A DNA stretch of 24,646 bases from an uncultured Opitutales bacterium (GCA_934675585.1 CAKUQY010000026.1:1-24646); one strand, 5' to 3'; positions 1 through 7,988 are shown, numbered from the stretch's first letter. Notes: a model not told the origin generated them from the sequence alone. Numbers and translations are program-made.

Positions 1-100
1 TTTTATTTGACGAATAAAACTTTCACTCCTTCACAAAAACTAAACCTTCGGTGTCATTTATTATGACGAAATGCGGCGTTCCCGCGCACAAAAAAATGAT

Positions 101-130
101 TTGACGAATATTCTTTTTTGGTTGTATAAT
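101..130 (+). promoter_or_regulatory. Sigma70-type promoter of the tRNA-Ala/tRNA-Leu unit
   Basis: A -35 box TTGACG (101-106) is followed by an 18-nt spacer and a perfect -10 box TATAAT (125-130). Transcription would start near 137, about 15 nt before the first tRNA. This is one of the best promoter matches in the window and points directly at the two plus-strand tRNAs. Confidence 0.8.
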
Positions 131-151
131 TATAATCACTTTTAAATTTGT

Positions 152-227
152 GGGGGCGTAGCTCATCTGGTAGAGCGTAACATTCGCATTGTTAAGGTAG
201 TGAGTTCGAGTCTCATCGTCTCCACCA
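152..227 (+). tRNA. tRNA-Ala, anticodon CGC
   Basis: A full cloverleaf can be folded. The acceptor stem is GGGGGCG with CGTCTCC, containing the G3-U70 wobble pair that is the classic alanine identity element. The D stem is GCTC/GAGC. The anticodon stem is TAACA/TGTTA around the loop TTCGCAT, giving anticodon CGC at 185-187. The T arm is GTGAG-TTCGAGT-CTCAT. The discriminator A is at 224 and CCA (225-227) is genomically encoded. It reads the GCG codon. It shares a promoter with the tRNA-Leu gene 11 nt downstream. Confidence 0.93.
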
Positions 228-238
228 CTTTTGAAAGG

Positions 239-321
239 GCCCGAGTGGCGGAATGGTAGACGCAGGGGACTTAAAATCCCCGGCCTAAAGCGTAGGGGTT
301 CGAGTCCCCTCTCGGGTACCA
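239..321 (+). tRNA. tRNA-Leu, anticodon TAA
   Basis: The acceptor stem is GCCCGAG with CTCGGGT. The anticodon stem is GGGGA/TCCCC with loop CTTAAAA, so the anticodon TAA is at 272-274. A long class II variable region precedes a T arm GGGG-TTCGAGT-CCCC. The encoded CCA is at 319-321. It decodes UUA/UUG leucine codons. The pairing at 239-317 is a G-U. It is probably co-transcribed with the tRNA-Ala gene. Confidence 0.94.
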
Positions 322-340
322 CGCGGGAACGCGGATTTCG

Positions 341-496
341 CATACCGAGCAAAGCGACATTTATCATTTTACGCAAATATTTTTAAACCGCAAAGGAATC
401 AAAGAAAACAAAAGCAAGCCCGCCGTTGCGCAAACAAACCATTTGCAAAATTTGCGTTTTCTTTGCGGCATGTTAAATGTCGCTTTGCTCGGTATG
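341..496. repeat. 23-bp perfect inverted repeat bounding a 156-bp element
   Basis: The left arm at 341-363 begins CATACCGAGCAAAGCGACAT. The right arm at 474-496 is its exact reverse complement. The 110 nt between them hold further short complementary blocks: CCGCAAAG 388-395 with CTTTGCGG 461-468, and ACGCAAAT 371-378 with ATTTGCGT 450-457. The element lies between two convergent transcription units, the tRNAs and the nudix operon. It could be a small non-autonomous transposable element (MITE-like) or a large terminator-like structure. No transposase is present. Confidence 0.7.
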
Positions 497-545
497 TGTT
501 GAAAATAATTAGTTGAATTAGTTTAATTCGTAGTCGAAAAAATGA

Positions 546-575
546 GCGTTCCCGCCCGTTCCCGCGCGTTCCCGT
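546..575 (+). repeat. Three head-to-tail copies of the GCGTTCCCGC word
   Basis: Three 10-bp units abut exactly: GCGTTCCCGC (546-555), CCGTTCCCGC (556-565) and GCGTTCCCGT (566-575). The array ends one base before the stop codon of the minus-strand nudix gene at 576-578. It is the only perfectly tandem arrangement seen of a motif that is otherwise dispersed. The rest of the 322-575 intergenic stretch holds the inverted repeat at 341-496 and a small AT-rich hairpin, GAATTA/TAATTC, at 515-529. Confidence 0.85.
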
Positions 576-1886
576 TTAAAACTTTGCAAAGATTTTTGCA
601 AAACGGTTGAGCGCTCGGTCGTGTTCGGCAGTTTGCGCGTCCCAACGATTTAATTGTTCCCAAAAATTTGCCGAATGATTCATGTGAATGCGATGGCAAA
701 GCTCGTGCAAAATCACGTGATTACGAATCTCTGCTGGCATTAAAATTAGCGACCATTTTAAATTAATATTACCGTTGCGGGAACACGAGCCCCATTGACG
801 TTGCGAATCTTTGATGTGAAATTCGCGAACGCTCACGCCGCAACGCTCTGCAAGCAAGCGCAATTGCGGTTCCAAAAGCGTTCCCGCGAGCATTTTTAAT
901 TGTGCCAACAAATCACGTTCTTTGTAATTTTTGCGCACGCCGATTATCAATTTTTCATCGTTTTCGCTCAAAAGATAAAATGGTTTTAGCGGCACATCAA
1001 CGATTTCAACGCGCTTACAAAACTCGTTCCCACTCATCGGCAAATCGAGTTGCGGATTATTGCGCAAATACTCGCTAAGCGTTCCCGCAGTTTTTAAAAC
1101 AAATTGACGTTCCCGCGACTTTTGCAATTGATGTTCAATCCACAGACGATTTTTGGTAGCAAAAAGTTCGATCGTTGCGCGTAAATTTTCGTTCACTTGC
1201 AAACGCTCATTCACCACGACAACAATTTGCCCTTGCGTGTGTTTTAAAGTCATACGCCGACAACGATTTGAGCCGACGACGGGAACACGCAAAATGCCGT
1301 TCCCGCCAAGCCGTTCAATTTCAAAAACATATTTTGCATTTTCAAAATTTGTTTCTACGGGAACGCTTTTTGTTTCAAAAAAATCATTAATCAACGCGAT
1401 AAACGACCGCGCGAATTCGGCGGGAACGCGTTCTATTTTTTCAAATAACTCATCGGCGCTCAGCCAATGGAGCGATTCGATTTCTTCGCGATTAAAAATA
1501 AAACGTTCCCGCGAACTGCGAAAAAGAAAAACTTTTACAAATTCAAAACCGTTTTCTTCGCTGGGTTTTTGTGCGCCAATGCAAGAAATCTCTCCAAGCG
1601 CGAGCGTGATTCCCAGCTCTTCTTTGGCTTCGCGCAAAACGGCAGTTTCGTAAGTTTCGCCAGCATCGACGTGACCCGCGCAAGCCGTCGAAAACAAGCC
1701 GGGACAAGTATCTTTTGCCAACGAGCGTTTTTGCAAAAGCATTTCGCCTTTTTCATTAATTACCAGCAAATGCACCGCGCGATGAAATAATTTTTGTGCG
1801 TGCACAATACCGCGCGGTTGCTGGCCAATCACACAATCGTTTTCATCGACGACGTCAAAAAGTTCATTCAAATCTTGCGCGCTCAT
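576..1886 (-). CDS. Nudix hydrolase fused to a YgjP/DUF45-type zinc metallopeptidase domain
   Basis: This 436-residue protein has two unrelated domains. Residues 1-170 are a Nudix hydrolase of the YfcD/isopentenyl-diphosphate-isomerase-like type. The Nudix box is intact at 71-93: G71, E77, then R85-E86 and E89-E90-L91-G92. It should hydrolyse a nucleoside-diphosphate-linked substrate using Mg2+. Residues 195-436 match the YgjP (DUF45, SprT-like) family, with WGSC at 365-368 and the zinc motif HELCH at 394-398 followed by NH at 403-404 and FW at 408-409. Both active sites look complete. It is the last gene of its operon and its ATG overlaps the nth stop by 4 bp. The fusion is uninterrupted in frame. 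The physiological substrate of either half cannot be read from sequence. Confidence 0.88.
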   Translation of the reverse strand: MSAQDLNELFDVVDENDCVIGQQPRGIVHAQKLFHRAVHLLVINEKGEMLLQKRSLAKDTCPGLFSTACAGHVDAGETYETAVLREAKEELGITLALGEISCIGAQKPSEENGFEFVKVFLFRSSRERFIFNREEIESLHWLSADELFEKIERVPAEFARSFIALINDFFETKSVPVETNFENAKYVFEIERLGGNGILRVPVVGSNRCRRMTLKHTQGQIVVVVNERLQVNENLRATIELFATKNRLWIEHQLQKSRERQFVLKTAGTLSEYLRNNPQLDLPMSGNEFCKRVEIVDVPLKPFYLLSENDEKLIIGVRKNYKERDLLAQLKMLAGTLLEPQLRLLAERCGVSVREFHIKDSQRQWGSCSRNGNINLKWSLILMPAEIRNHVILHELCHRIHMNHSANFWEQLNRWDAQTAEHDRALNRFAKIFAKF

Positions 1887-2512
1887 TTTTGCTTAAAATT
1901 AAATCTGCGACAAATCGGACATTTCGCAATGTCGTGGCGTTGCGCTGGACAAAACTCGCGACCGTAATAAATAATTTGCAAATGCAACTTGTTCCAATCT
2001 TCGCGCGGGAACAGCTTTTTCAAATCGCGCTCTGTTTGCTCAACCGATTTGCCATTTGAAAGTTTCCAGCGCGCCGCCAAACGATGAATATGCGTATCGA
2101 CGGGAAACGCGGGAACACCAAACGCTTGGCTCATCACGACACTCGCCGTTTTGTGCCCCACGCCATCGAGCGATTCCAAATCTTCAAAATTCGCGGGAAC
2201 GTTTCCGTTAAATTTTTCGACAATTGTTTGCGACAAATTAACGATTGCGTGCGCTTTGCGCGGAGCCAACCCGCAAGGTCGAATGACGGCTTCGACTTGT
2301 TCAACGGGAACGCGCGCCATCGCTTCGGGCGTTCCCGCAAGCTTAAATAATGCGGGTGTTACTTGATTCACGCGCTTATCCGTACATTGCGCCGAAAGCA
2401 CCACCGCGACCAAAAGCGTAAACGGGTCGCGATGCGCCAACGGAATCGCGGGAACGCCGTATAAATCGTCCAGCGTTTTCGCCACAAATGCCGCACGTTC
2501 TTTTTTAGTCAT
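1883..2512 (-). CDS. nth: Endonuclease III (DNA glycosylase/AP lyase)
   Basis: This 209-residue base-excision-repair enzyme removes oxidised pyrimidines and cleaves the abasic site. The helix-hairpin-helix at 115-123 (LDGVGHKTA) contains catalytic Lys121, and the catalytic Asp139 sits in VDTH (138-141). Length is typical of the family. The C-terminal iron-sulphur loop is unusual: only Cys188, Cys198 and Cys201 are present, spaced 9 and 2, where Escherichia coli has four cysteines spaced 6, 2 and 5. The gene overlaps its upstream neighbour by 8 bp and its downstream neighbour by 4 bp, so it is translated within the six-gene operon. No Shine-Dalgarno sequence precedes the ATG. Confidence 0.93.
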   Translation of the reverse strand: MTKKERAAFVAKTLDDLYGVPAIPLAHRDPFTLLVAVVLSAQCTDKRVNQVTPALFKLAGTPEAMARVPVEQVEAVIRPCGLAPRKAHAIVNLSQTIVEKFNGNVPANFEDLESLDGVGHKTASVVMSQAFGVPAFPVDTHIHRLAARWKLSNGKSVEQTERDLKKLFPREDWNKLHLQIIYYGREFCPAQRHDIAKCPICRRFNFKQK

Positions 2513-4493
2513 TGTCGGATTCTGCCAATATTGTTTCTACGTCAGGATAAAGCGTGTATTTGTAAAGATACGAGCCCAAAAGCACCGTCGCCAGCGCAAG
2601 ATTCCCGAATTCCTCGTCCACGGGAACGTCGAGCGTCTGCGATTCTTTGGTGTTCAAATCATAAGCCATCGCGATTCTTTTGCCGTTGGCGAGCACGACC
2701 GCTTCCGCCTTCCCGTCGCTGATGCCGCGCATGTAGGCAAAATTTTTGTCAAACTGCATCATCGCGCGATTGGGGTTTTTGTCGCGCGTCAAATCGAATC
2801 CAAGCATCGGATATTCGCAAGATATTCCCGCGAGCGACAACAGCGTCGGCGGCAAATCGATCTGGCTCACCAAACGCTCGTCAACGCGCTGCCCGCAATT
2901 CAAAAGCAATGCGGGAATGTGATAATGGTCGAACGGCATCAGCGTCGCACCGCTCACGCGCGAATCGTGGTCGGCGACAACTAAAAAAATCGTATCCTTG
3001 TAATAATTCGACTTTTTCGCCAGCTCAAAAAATTTGCCCAGCGCGTAATCTGCATATTGCACGGAATTGTTGCGGCTTCTTCCCGCGTCTTTGTAAACGA
3101 GCCCTGGACGCTCGGGAACGTCGAACGGATCGTGATTGCTCGAAGTGAAAACGAGCGCAAAAAACGGCGTTCCCGCGGCATAATTTTTTTCAAATTCTTT
3201 ATTCGCCCGAATAAACAAATCTTCGTCGGAAACGCCCCAAGTCGTTTTCGGCGTAACGAGTTCCTCCTCATCAAAATCCCGCTCGTCGATTACTTCGCAA
3301 AAACCGTTCCCGTAAAAAAACGATGCCATGTTGTCAAAATGCGACTCGCCGCCATAAATAAACTGCGTCAAATAATTATTGTGCAACAGCTGATTCGCAA
3401 TCGTGTAAAACCGCCGCTGCGACTTGTCGAGTTTGACGACGCTGCGCGCGGGCGTCGGCGTAAAACCTGTAATCACGGCTTCGATCCCGCGCACCGAACG
3501 CGTTCCCGTGCAATACAGATTTTTGAAAAGCCAGCCCTCCTGAGAAAGTTTGTCAAAATTGGGCGAAAGATCGTTCCCGCCAAGCGAGCCGATGTAGCGC
3601 GCGCCCAAACTTTCCTCCAAAATAACGACAATGTTGCGCTTGTTTTTTCTAACGCCCGTCGCGACATTGTGCGTCAAAGTCGGATATTTTTCGGAAATAT
3701 AATCACTTTCAGGACGACCGCTCGCCTCGCGAATTATGCCGAGCATTTCCGCCTCGGGCATTTTCCCGTAAATTTTCGCCGAATCTGCCTCACTCGACAT
3801 TTGCACAGCAGAAAAAACGACAGAATAAGTCGAATTTGTCGCCAGCGAATTCAACAAATTATCGTCCGCAAACGCCACCATTGCGGGATTGATTGGGCGG
3901 TGTCCCAAACTTCCGCGCCCGCACAAAACGCAAAACGGAACGATGACCAGCAGCGGGAGCGCGTTTTTCCAAACGGCTCGCCGTTCACCGTTCCCGCGAA
4001 ACGCGAACGCGCTCAATTTCCAAACGCCGAACGCGAGCGTTCCCGTCAAAACGGTCGCCAGCGATGTCGCCAGCAAATGTCCTTCAAAAAGCATCGCAAA
4101 CACTTCTTTGGGATTCGTCAAATATTCAAAAAACAAACGATTGGGACGAATGTCGTAAGTTTGAATAAATGTCGGCGTTGAAAGCTCCATAAAAATGAAA
4201 ACCACCGCCAAAATCACAAGCAAAACGCGCAAAATTTTATTCCAAACTTTTAACGTTCCCGCGAAAAAACTTGCCAAAAAAGTCAGCGCCGACAAAACCA
4301 GACTTGTCCAGCAAATCAGCGACAAATCGATGCGAAAACCGCCGAGGAACAAGTCCAACCAATAATTTTCGCCCGCCGCCATGCGTTCGGACTGCCACAA
4401 CGCCAAACCCGCACGGAAAAGCGTCCACAGACAAAGCGTTCCCGCCGCAAAAACGAGAATCGGAAAATAAATGCCCGAATATTTTTTAAGCAT
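2505..4493 (-). CDS. LtaS/MdoB-like membrane phosphoglycerol transferase (alkaline phosphatase superfamily)
   Basis: From the ATG at 4493 the protein has 662 residues. The first ~195 contain about five membrane segments, and the rest is an extracytoplasmic sulfatase-fold domain. Family motifs are visible: the metal ligand in ILEES (about 291-295), a nucleophile region GTRSVRG (about 330-336) in which serine occupies the place usually held by threonine, SSNHDP (about 451-456) and ADHD (about 507-510). Relatives transfer glycerol phosphate to lipoteichoic acid or periplasmic glucans, or phosphoethanolamine to lipid A. Which acceptor is used here is unknown. A GTG at 4514 would add seven residues; I prefer the ATG because it gives an 8-bp overlap with the MATE gene, like the next junction, and starts a typical membrane N-terminus (MLKKYS). 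Confidence 0.85.
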   Translation of the reverse strand: MLKKYSGIYFPILVFAAGTLCLWTLFRAGLALWQSERMAAGENYWLDLFLGGFRIDLSLICWTSLVLSALTFLASFFAGTLKVWNKILRVLLVILAVVFIFMELSTPTFIQTYDIRPNRLFFEYLTNPKEVFAMLFEGHLLATSLATVLTGTLAFGVWKLSAFAFRGNGERRAVWKNALPLLVIVPFCVLCGRGSLGHRPINPAMVAFADDNLLNSLATNSTYSVVFSAVQMSSEADSAKIYGKMPEAEMLGIIREASGRPESDYISEKYPTLTHNVATGVRKNKRNIVVILEESLGARYIGSLGGNDLSPNFDKLSQEGWLFKNLYCTGTRSVRGIEAVITGFTPTPARSVVKLDKSQRRFYTIANQLLHNNYLTQFIYGGESHFDNMASFFYGNGFCEVIDERDFDEEELVTPKTTWGVSDEDLFIRANKEFEKNYAAGTPFFALVFTSSNHDPFDVPERPGLVYKDAGRSRNNSVQYADYALGKFFELAKKSNYYKDTIFLVVADHDSRVSGATLMPFDHYHIPALLLNCGQRVDERLVSQIDLPPTLLSLAGISCEYPMLGFDLTRDKNPNRAMMQFDKNFAYMRGISDGKAEAVVLANGKRIAMAYDLNTKESQTLDVPVDEEFGNLALATVLLGSYLYKYTLYPDVETILAESDND

Positions 4494-5892
4494 TTTCGTC
4501 GTTTTTATCCGCACTTAAAAGTTTCTGCTTTACAAGGTCGGCATGATTGCTCGTTTTGTAGCCAGCCAAAAACCATAAAATTAACGAAATTGCCAAAACA
4601 GAAGCGATAAAATCCGCAAACGGGAACGCCAGCCAAACGCCCATCGTATTCCAAAACCGCGGGAACACCAACAGCGCCGGAATCAAGAAAAACGCCTGGC
4701 GCGTAAACGAAAGCACGACGGAAAGATGCGCTTTGCCAATCGACTGAAAAAAGTGAACAATAATAATTTGAAAACCTACGAGCGGCAACGCCAGCGTTCC
4801 CCAGCGCATCGCCTCCGCTCCCACGTCCAGCAGATTTTCGTCTTGCGTAAAACACGCCGCAACGGTTCGCGGGAACGCCACGCAGAAAAGGCCAAACGAA
4901 GTCGCGATAAACGCGCCCAAAACCAGTGCGCCGAAAAGCGTTTTGCGCACGCGCTCGACTTTATTAGCTCCGTAATTGAAACCAATAATCGGCTGCGCGC
5001 CCTGCGAAATGCCAATCACGCAAAACGCATTCAACATCACGCAGCGGTTGAAAATGCCATTGGCGGCAATCGCTGTGTCCCCGCCGTGAAGTTTCAGCTG
5101 CCAATTAATAATAATGATAACCAAACAGCCAACCATGTTCATCACCGACGGTGGCAAACCCACAAAACAAATGTGCCGCACCAACGACCATTTCAAAGCG
5201 TAAATTCCGCGACTGAAAAACACGATGTGATTTTTGTTCAGAAAATGAGCCGTAACCCAAATCGCGCCCAAAAATTGCGAAATGACCGTCGCCCACGCAA
5301 CGCCCTGAATTCCCCAGCCCCAATACAAAAAGAGCGGCGCCAGCACGACATTGAAAACCGCCGAAATGAGCAACGAGCACATCGCTTTCACGGGATAGCC
5401 CGACGCACGCATAACGTGATTCAAATTGAAAAAATAATAAGTCAGCGTCTGCCCCAGCAATTGCGGGAACATAAAATCGTACGCGTAGGGCAAAATCTCC
5501 TCGCTCGCGCCGAAAAGCCGCAAAATATCTTCCAAGAAAAACAGCGCCAAACTACTCACGAAAATTCCCGTCAAAAACGCCAACACAAAAACCTGCCCCA
5601 AAACTCGCCGCGCGTCAAAAAAGCATTTTTGTCCCAGAAAAATCGAAGTCGCGACGCCGCCACCGATCCCGACAAGCGTTCCCACCGCCGCGCCGAGATT
5701 CATCACGGGGAACGCGATCGCCGTTCCCGCCAGCCCTTTCGCCCCGATCCAATGTCCGATAAAAATACTGTCGATAATGTTGTAAAGCGATATTACGACC
5801 AGCCCCGCGATCGCGGGAAGCGAATACTGCAACAGCAGAGGCAGAATCGGACCTTTTTCCAACGCCTCGATGTTTGACGGCTTTGCGCTCAT
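4486..5892 (-). CDS. MATE family multidrug/organic cation exporter
   Basis: This 468-residue polytopic membrane protein has about twelve hydrophobic segments. The N-terminal region (ALEKGPILPLLLQYSLPAIA, residues 10-29) and the IDSIFIGHWIG stretch just after it are characteristic of the NorM/MepA/DinF group. It probably exports cationic compounds in exchange for Na+ or H+ in the inner membrane. Length is normal for the family. Its ATG lies 3 nt after the pta stop codon, and a GGGAG sequence inside the pta 3' end sits about 8 nt upstream, one of the few plausible ribosome-binding sites in the window. The substrate cannot be inferred. Confidence 0.92.
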   Translation of the reverse strand: MSAKPSNIEALEKGPILPLLLQYSLPAIAGLVVISLYNIIDSIFIGHWIGAKGLAGTAIAFPVMNLGAAVGTLVGIGGGVATSIFLGQKCFFDARRVLGQVFVLAFLTGIFVSSLALFFLEDILRLFGASEEILPYAYDFMFPQLLGQTLTYYFFNLNHVMRASGYPVKAMCSLLISAVFNVVLAPLFLYWGWGIQGVAWATVISQFLGAIWVTAHFLNKNHIVFFSRGIYALKWSLVRHICFVGLPPSVMNMVGCLVIIIINWQLKLHGGDTAIAANGIFNRCVMLNAFCVIGISQGAQPIIGFNYGANKVERVRKTLFGALVLGAFIATSFGLFCVAFPRTVAACFTQDENLLDVGAEAMRWGTLALPLVGFQIIIVHFFQSIGKAHLSVVLSFTRQAFFLIPALLVFPRFWNTMGVWLAFPFADFIASVLAISLILWFLAGYKTSNHADLVKQKLLSADKNDENA

Positions 5893-5895
5893 CGG

Positions 5896-6957
5896 CTATT
5901 CTCCCATCGGGAACAGATATTTTTGGTCAACCGCCTGCGCCGCTACAAAAATTGCTGCGCCGAGAATGTCTTGCGCCGAAGCGCCGCGCGAAATTTCTGC
6001 AACGGGATTTTTCAAACCTGTAATAATTTGACCATAGCAAGGCACATTTGCAATCGCTTGCGCGAGTTTTGACGCAATATTTGCCGCCATTAAATTCGGG
6101 AACACCAAAACATTCGCTTGACCCGCCACCGAACTTTCGTGACTTTTCGATGCCGCAGCAAATGGATCGAGCGCCGCGTCTGCTTGCAAATCACCATCAA
6201 AATCTGCCTCAATCATCAATTCTTTTGCTTTTGCACGCGCCAGCACTAAAGCTTCCTGCAATTTCAGAATGTCGTCACGCGTCGTATTCTGCGAATGTGT
6301 AGAATACGAAAGGAACGCCACTTTTGCACGCTCGTTCGTCAAGTGATTATAAAGCGCCGCCGTCATCAAAGCGATTTCGGACAATTGTTCCGCCGTTGGC
6401 TCTGTAATTACCGTACAATCGGCAAGAAAGATTTTTTTTGTTTCCAAACGCTCCGCAATTGGCGAATCCGTCAAATCCATAATTTGCATCGACGAAACCG
6501 TCGTGATGCCATCTTGTCGTGGGAACAACTGAAACACTGGGCGCAACGCTGCCGCCGACGTATCTGAAACGCCGCAAATCATCGCATCTGCCGCGCCCAT
6601 CAACACCATCAACGCCGAAAAATAACTCGGCGACGCAACATAATTTTCAACCGAAGCATCGTCCAATTCCTCAGCATTTACCGTTCCCGCACGTTGATAA
6701 CCGCGAAACGCTTTTTTGTATTCTTCAAAATCTTCCGAACGTTCGGGCTCGACAATGCGAATACCATCTAAGCGAATCGACAGCCGCGCCGCCGTGATTT
6801 TGATGCGCTGACGGTTGCCCACCAAAATCGGAATCCCCAAGCGCATCATCGCAAATTGACGCGCCGCTTGCAACACGCGCGGATCGCTACCGTCAGGGAA
6901 AACGACACGCTTTGGGTGACGTTGAAGACGAGCGGCTAATTTATTTTTTAAAGACAT
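5896..6957 (-). CDS. pta: Phosphate acetyltransferase
   Basis: This 353-residue enzyme interconverts acetyl-CoA and acetyl phosphate, the first step of fermentative acetate and ATP formation. It is the short (class I) form without the N-terminal regulatory DRTGG region. Family segments are visible: PDGSDPRVLQAA (21-32), the conserved ADAMICG (123-129), VAFLSYST (213-220), DGDLQADAALDP (254-265) and VFPNLMAANIASKL (285-298), then GLKNPVAEISRGAS (314-327). The related phosphate butyryltransferase is the main alternative, but the motifs fit Pta better. No ackA gene is in the window. It lies 12 nt downstream of panE. No Shine-Dalgarno sequence is evident. Confidence 0.92.
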   Translation of the reverse strand: MSLKNKLAARLQRHPKRVVFPDGSDPRVLQAARQFAMMRLGIPILVGNRQRIKITAARLSIRLDGIRIVEPERSEDFEEYKKAFRGYQRAGTVNAEELDDASVENYVASPSYFSALMVLMGAADAMICGVSDTSAAALRPVFQLFPRQDGITTVSSMQIMDLTDSPIAERLETKKIFLADCTVITEPTAEQLSEIALMTAALYNHLTNERAKVAFLSYSTHSQNTTRDDILKLQEALVLARAKAKELMIEADFDGDLQADAALDPFAAASKSHESSVAGQANVLVFPNLMAANIASKLAQAIANVPCYGQIITGLKNPVAEISRGASAQDILGAAIFVAAQAVDQKYLFPMGE

Positions 6958-6969
6958 ATTTTTGTAAGT

Positions 6970-7905
6970 TTAATGGTTAATAATTTTAGGCGTTCCCGCC
7001 AAGTTTTTTAAAATTTGATAAAGTTTTGAAAGCTCAGGCAACGGCGTTCCCGCCGCCAGTCCCCGCCGCAAAGGTTCGCCCCAGATGGATTCAACCTCAA
7101 GCGCTCTTCCCGCGCGCAAATCAAGCAAAGTTGACGGACAATACTGCGCGCAAAATTCTTTGGTATAACTCATTTGCTGCTCTAAATGTTCCCGCGGAAT
7201 CTCCACGCCACACGCTCTCGCCGCCGCCTGCGTTTCTTCTAACAAACGCCACGCACAAGCTTCGCGTTCGGGAACGGCAAGCACCTCGCCACAGTTCATA
7301 TTATAAGCGACACACAAACCATTAAATGGAATGTTCCAGCAAAGTTTTTTCCACAAAATTTCATCCAACGAATTTTTCACAGCGCTTGGCAATTGAGCAT
7401 CTTCAAACATTTTCGCGAGCGCAAAAGTGCGTTCCCGCGGGCCGCCCTCAGGTTCTGCCAGCCAAATATCTGTGCGCCCGAAAGTTTCAATTTCGCCAGG
7501 CGCAATGCGCACCAACGTGCAATATGTAATCGCGCCGATAATTTTTTCTTTGCCAAAAAGTTGCGCCAACATTTCAACGTTCCCGAGACCGTTTTGCGCG
7601 GGAACGATCAACGTTTTTTCGCCAACAAGCGGACGAATCAGCGATTCATAATTGCTATTTGCCGTCGTTTTTAACGCAACAAAAACCAAATCGCAAACGC
7701 CAATTTTGTTGGGCGTTTTTTCAACTTTTACGGGAACAAGCGTGCGCGGCAAATGATGAAAATGATCGTTAATAAAATAACCACCGCGTTCCCGCACAAT
7801 TTCATAATCACTACGCGCCAAACAACAGACATCATGTCCCGCTTGCGCCAAGCGAGCTGCATAAAAAGCGCCAACGCCACCCACGCCTACAACAGCTATT
7901 TTCAT
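6970..7905 (-). CDS. panE: 2-dehydropantoate 2-reductase (ketopantoate reductase)
   Basis: This protein of 311 residues reduces ketopantoate to pantoate with NADPH in coenzyme A biosynthesis. The Rossmann signature GVGGVG is at 7-12. The catalytic lysine is probably Lys187 in the WKKLCWN segment (185-191), with Asn191 and Asn195 following in the usual pattern, and a substrate-binding glutamate lies in ALEVESIWG (268-276). A GTG at 7932 would add nine residues; the ATG at 7905 is preferred because MKIAVVGVGGVG starts directly with the first strand. It heads the six-gene operon, and an AT-rich -10-like box lies just upstream. Several PanE-like proteins act on other 2-keto acids, so exact substrate assignment is less sure. 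Confidence 0.87.
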   Translation of the reverse strand: MKIAVVGVGGVGAFYAARLAQAGHDVCCLARSDYEIVRERGGYFINDHFHHLPRTLVPVKVEKTPNKIGVCDLVFVALKTTANSNYESLIRPLVGEKTLIVPAQNGLGNVEMLAQLFGKEKIIGAITYCTLVRIAPGEIETFGRTDIWLAEPEGGPRERTFALAKMFEDAQLPSAVKNSLDEILWKKLCWNIPFNGLCVAYNMNCGEVLAVPEREACAWRLLEETQAAARACGVEIPREHLEQQMSYTKEFCAQYCPSTLLDLRAGRALEVESIWGEPLRRGLAAGTPLPELSKLYQILKNLAGTPKIINH

Positions 7906-7914
7906 ATCTAAAAT

Positions 7915-7944
7915 TTTATAATGATTTCCCACTCATCGCAAGAA
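7915..7944 (-). promoter_or_regulatory. Possible promoter of the panE-pta operon
   Basis: On the minus strand a -10-like TATAAA (7915-7920) ends 9 nt before the panE ATG. A poor -35 candidate, TTCTTG (7939-7944), lies 18 nt further upstream. The 83-nt gap between recD and panE otherwise holds one copy of the dispersed word near 7974-7983 and no convincing terminator. A start here would leave a leader of only about 3 nt. Confidence 0.4.
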
Positions 7945-7988
7945 ATCAAATTCTCAAAAAACAAAGCTAATCGCGTTCCCGCGGGCTT

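Noticed and set aside
23..376. 117-residue minus-strand ORF across the two tRNA genes
   Set aside because: It is the antisense translation of tRNA genes, a well-known source of spurious ORFs (ERGLEPLRFRP-type peptides). The region is fully explained by the two cloverleafs.
546..575. CRISPR-like array
   Set aside because: The repeats are only 10 bp and directly abut with no spacers; no cas gene is present.
3057..4181. 374-residue plus-strand ORF
   Set aside because: It lies antisense to the LtaS-like gene; composition is Arg-rich without family motifs, while the minus frame has clear domains.
4726..5877. 383-residue plus-strand ORF
   Set aside because: It is antisense to the MATE gene, with Arg/Gln/Asn-rich low-complexity translation and no recognisable motif.
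7933..7988. Terminator after recD
   Set aside because: A GC-rich word copy and a T run are present on the minus strand, but no stem of useful length directly precedes the T run.
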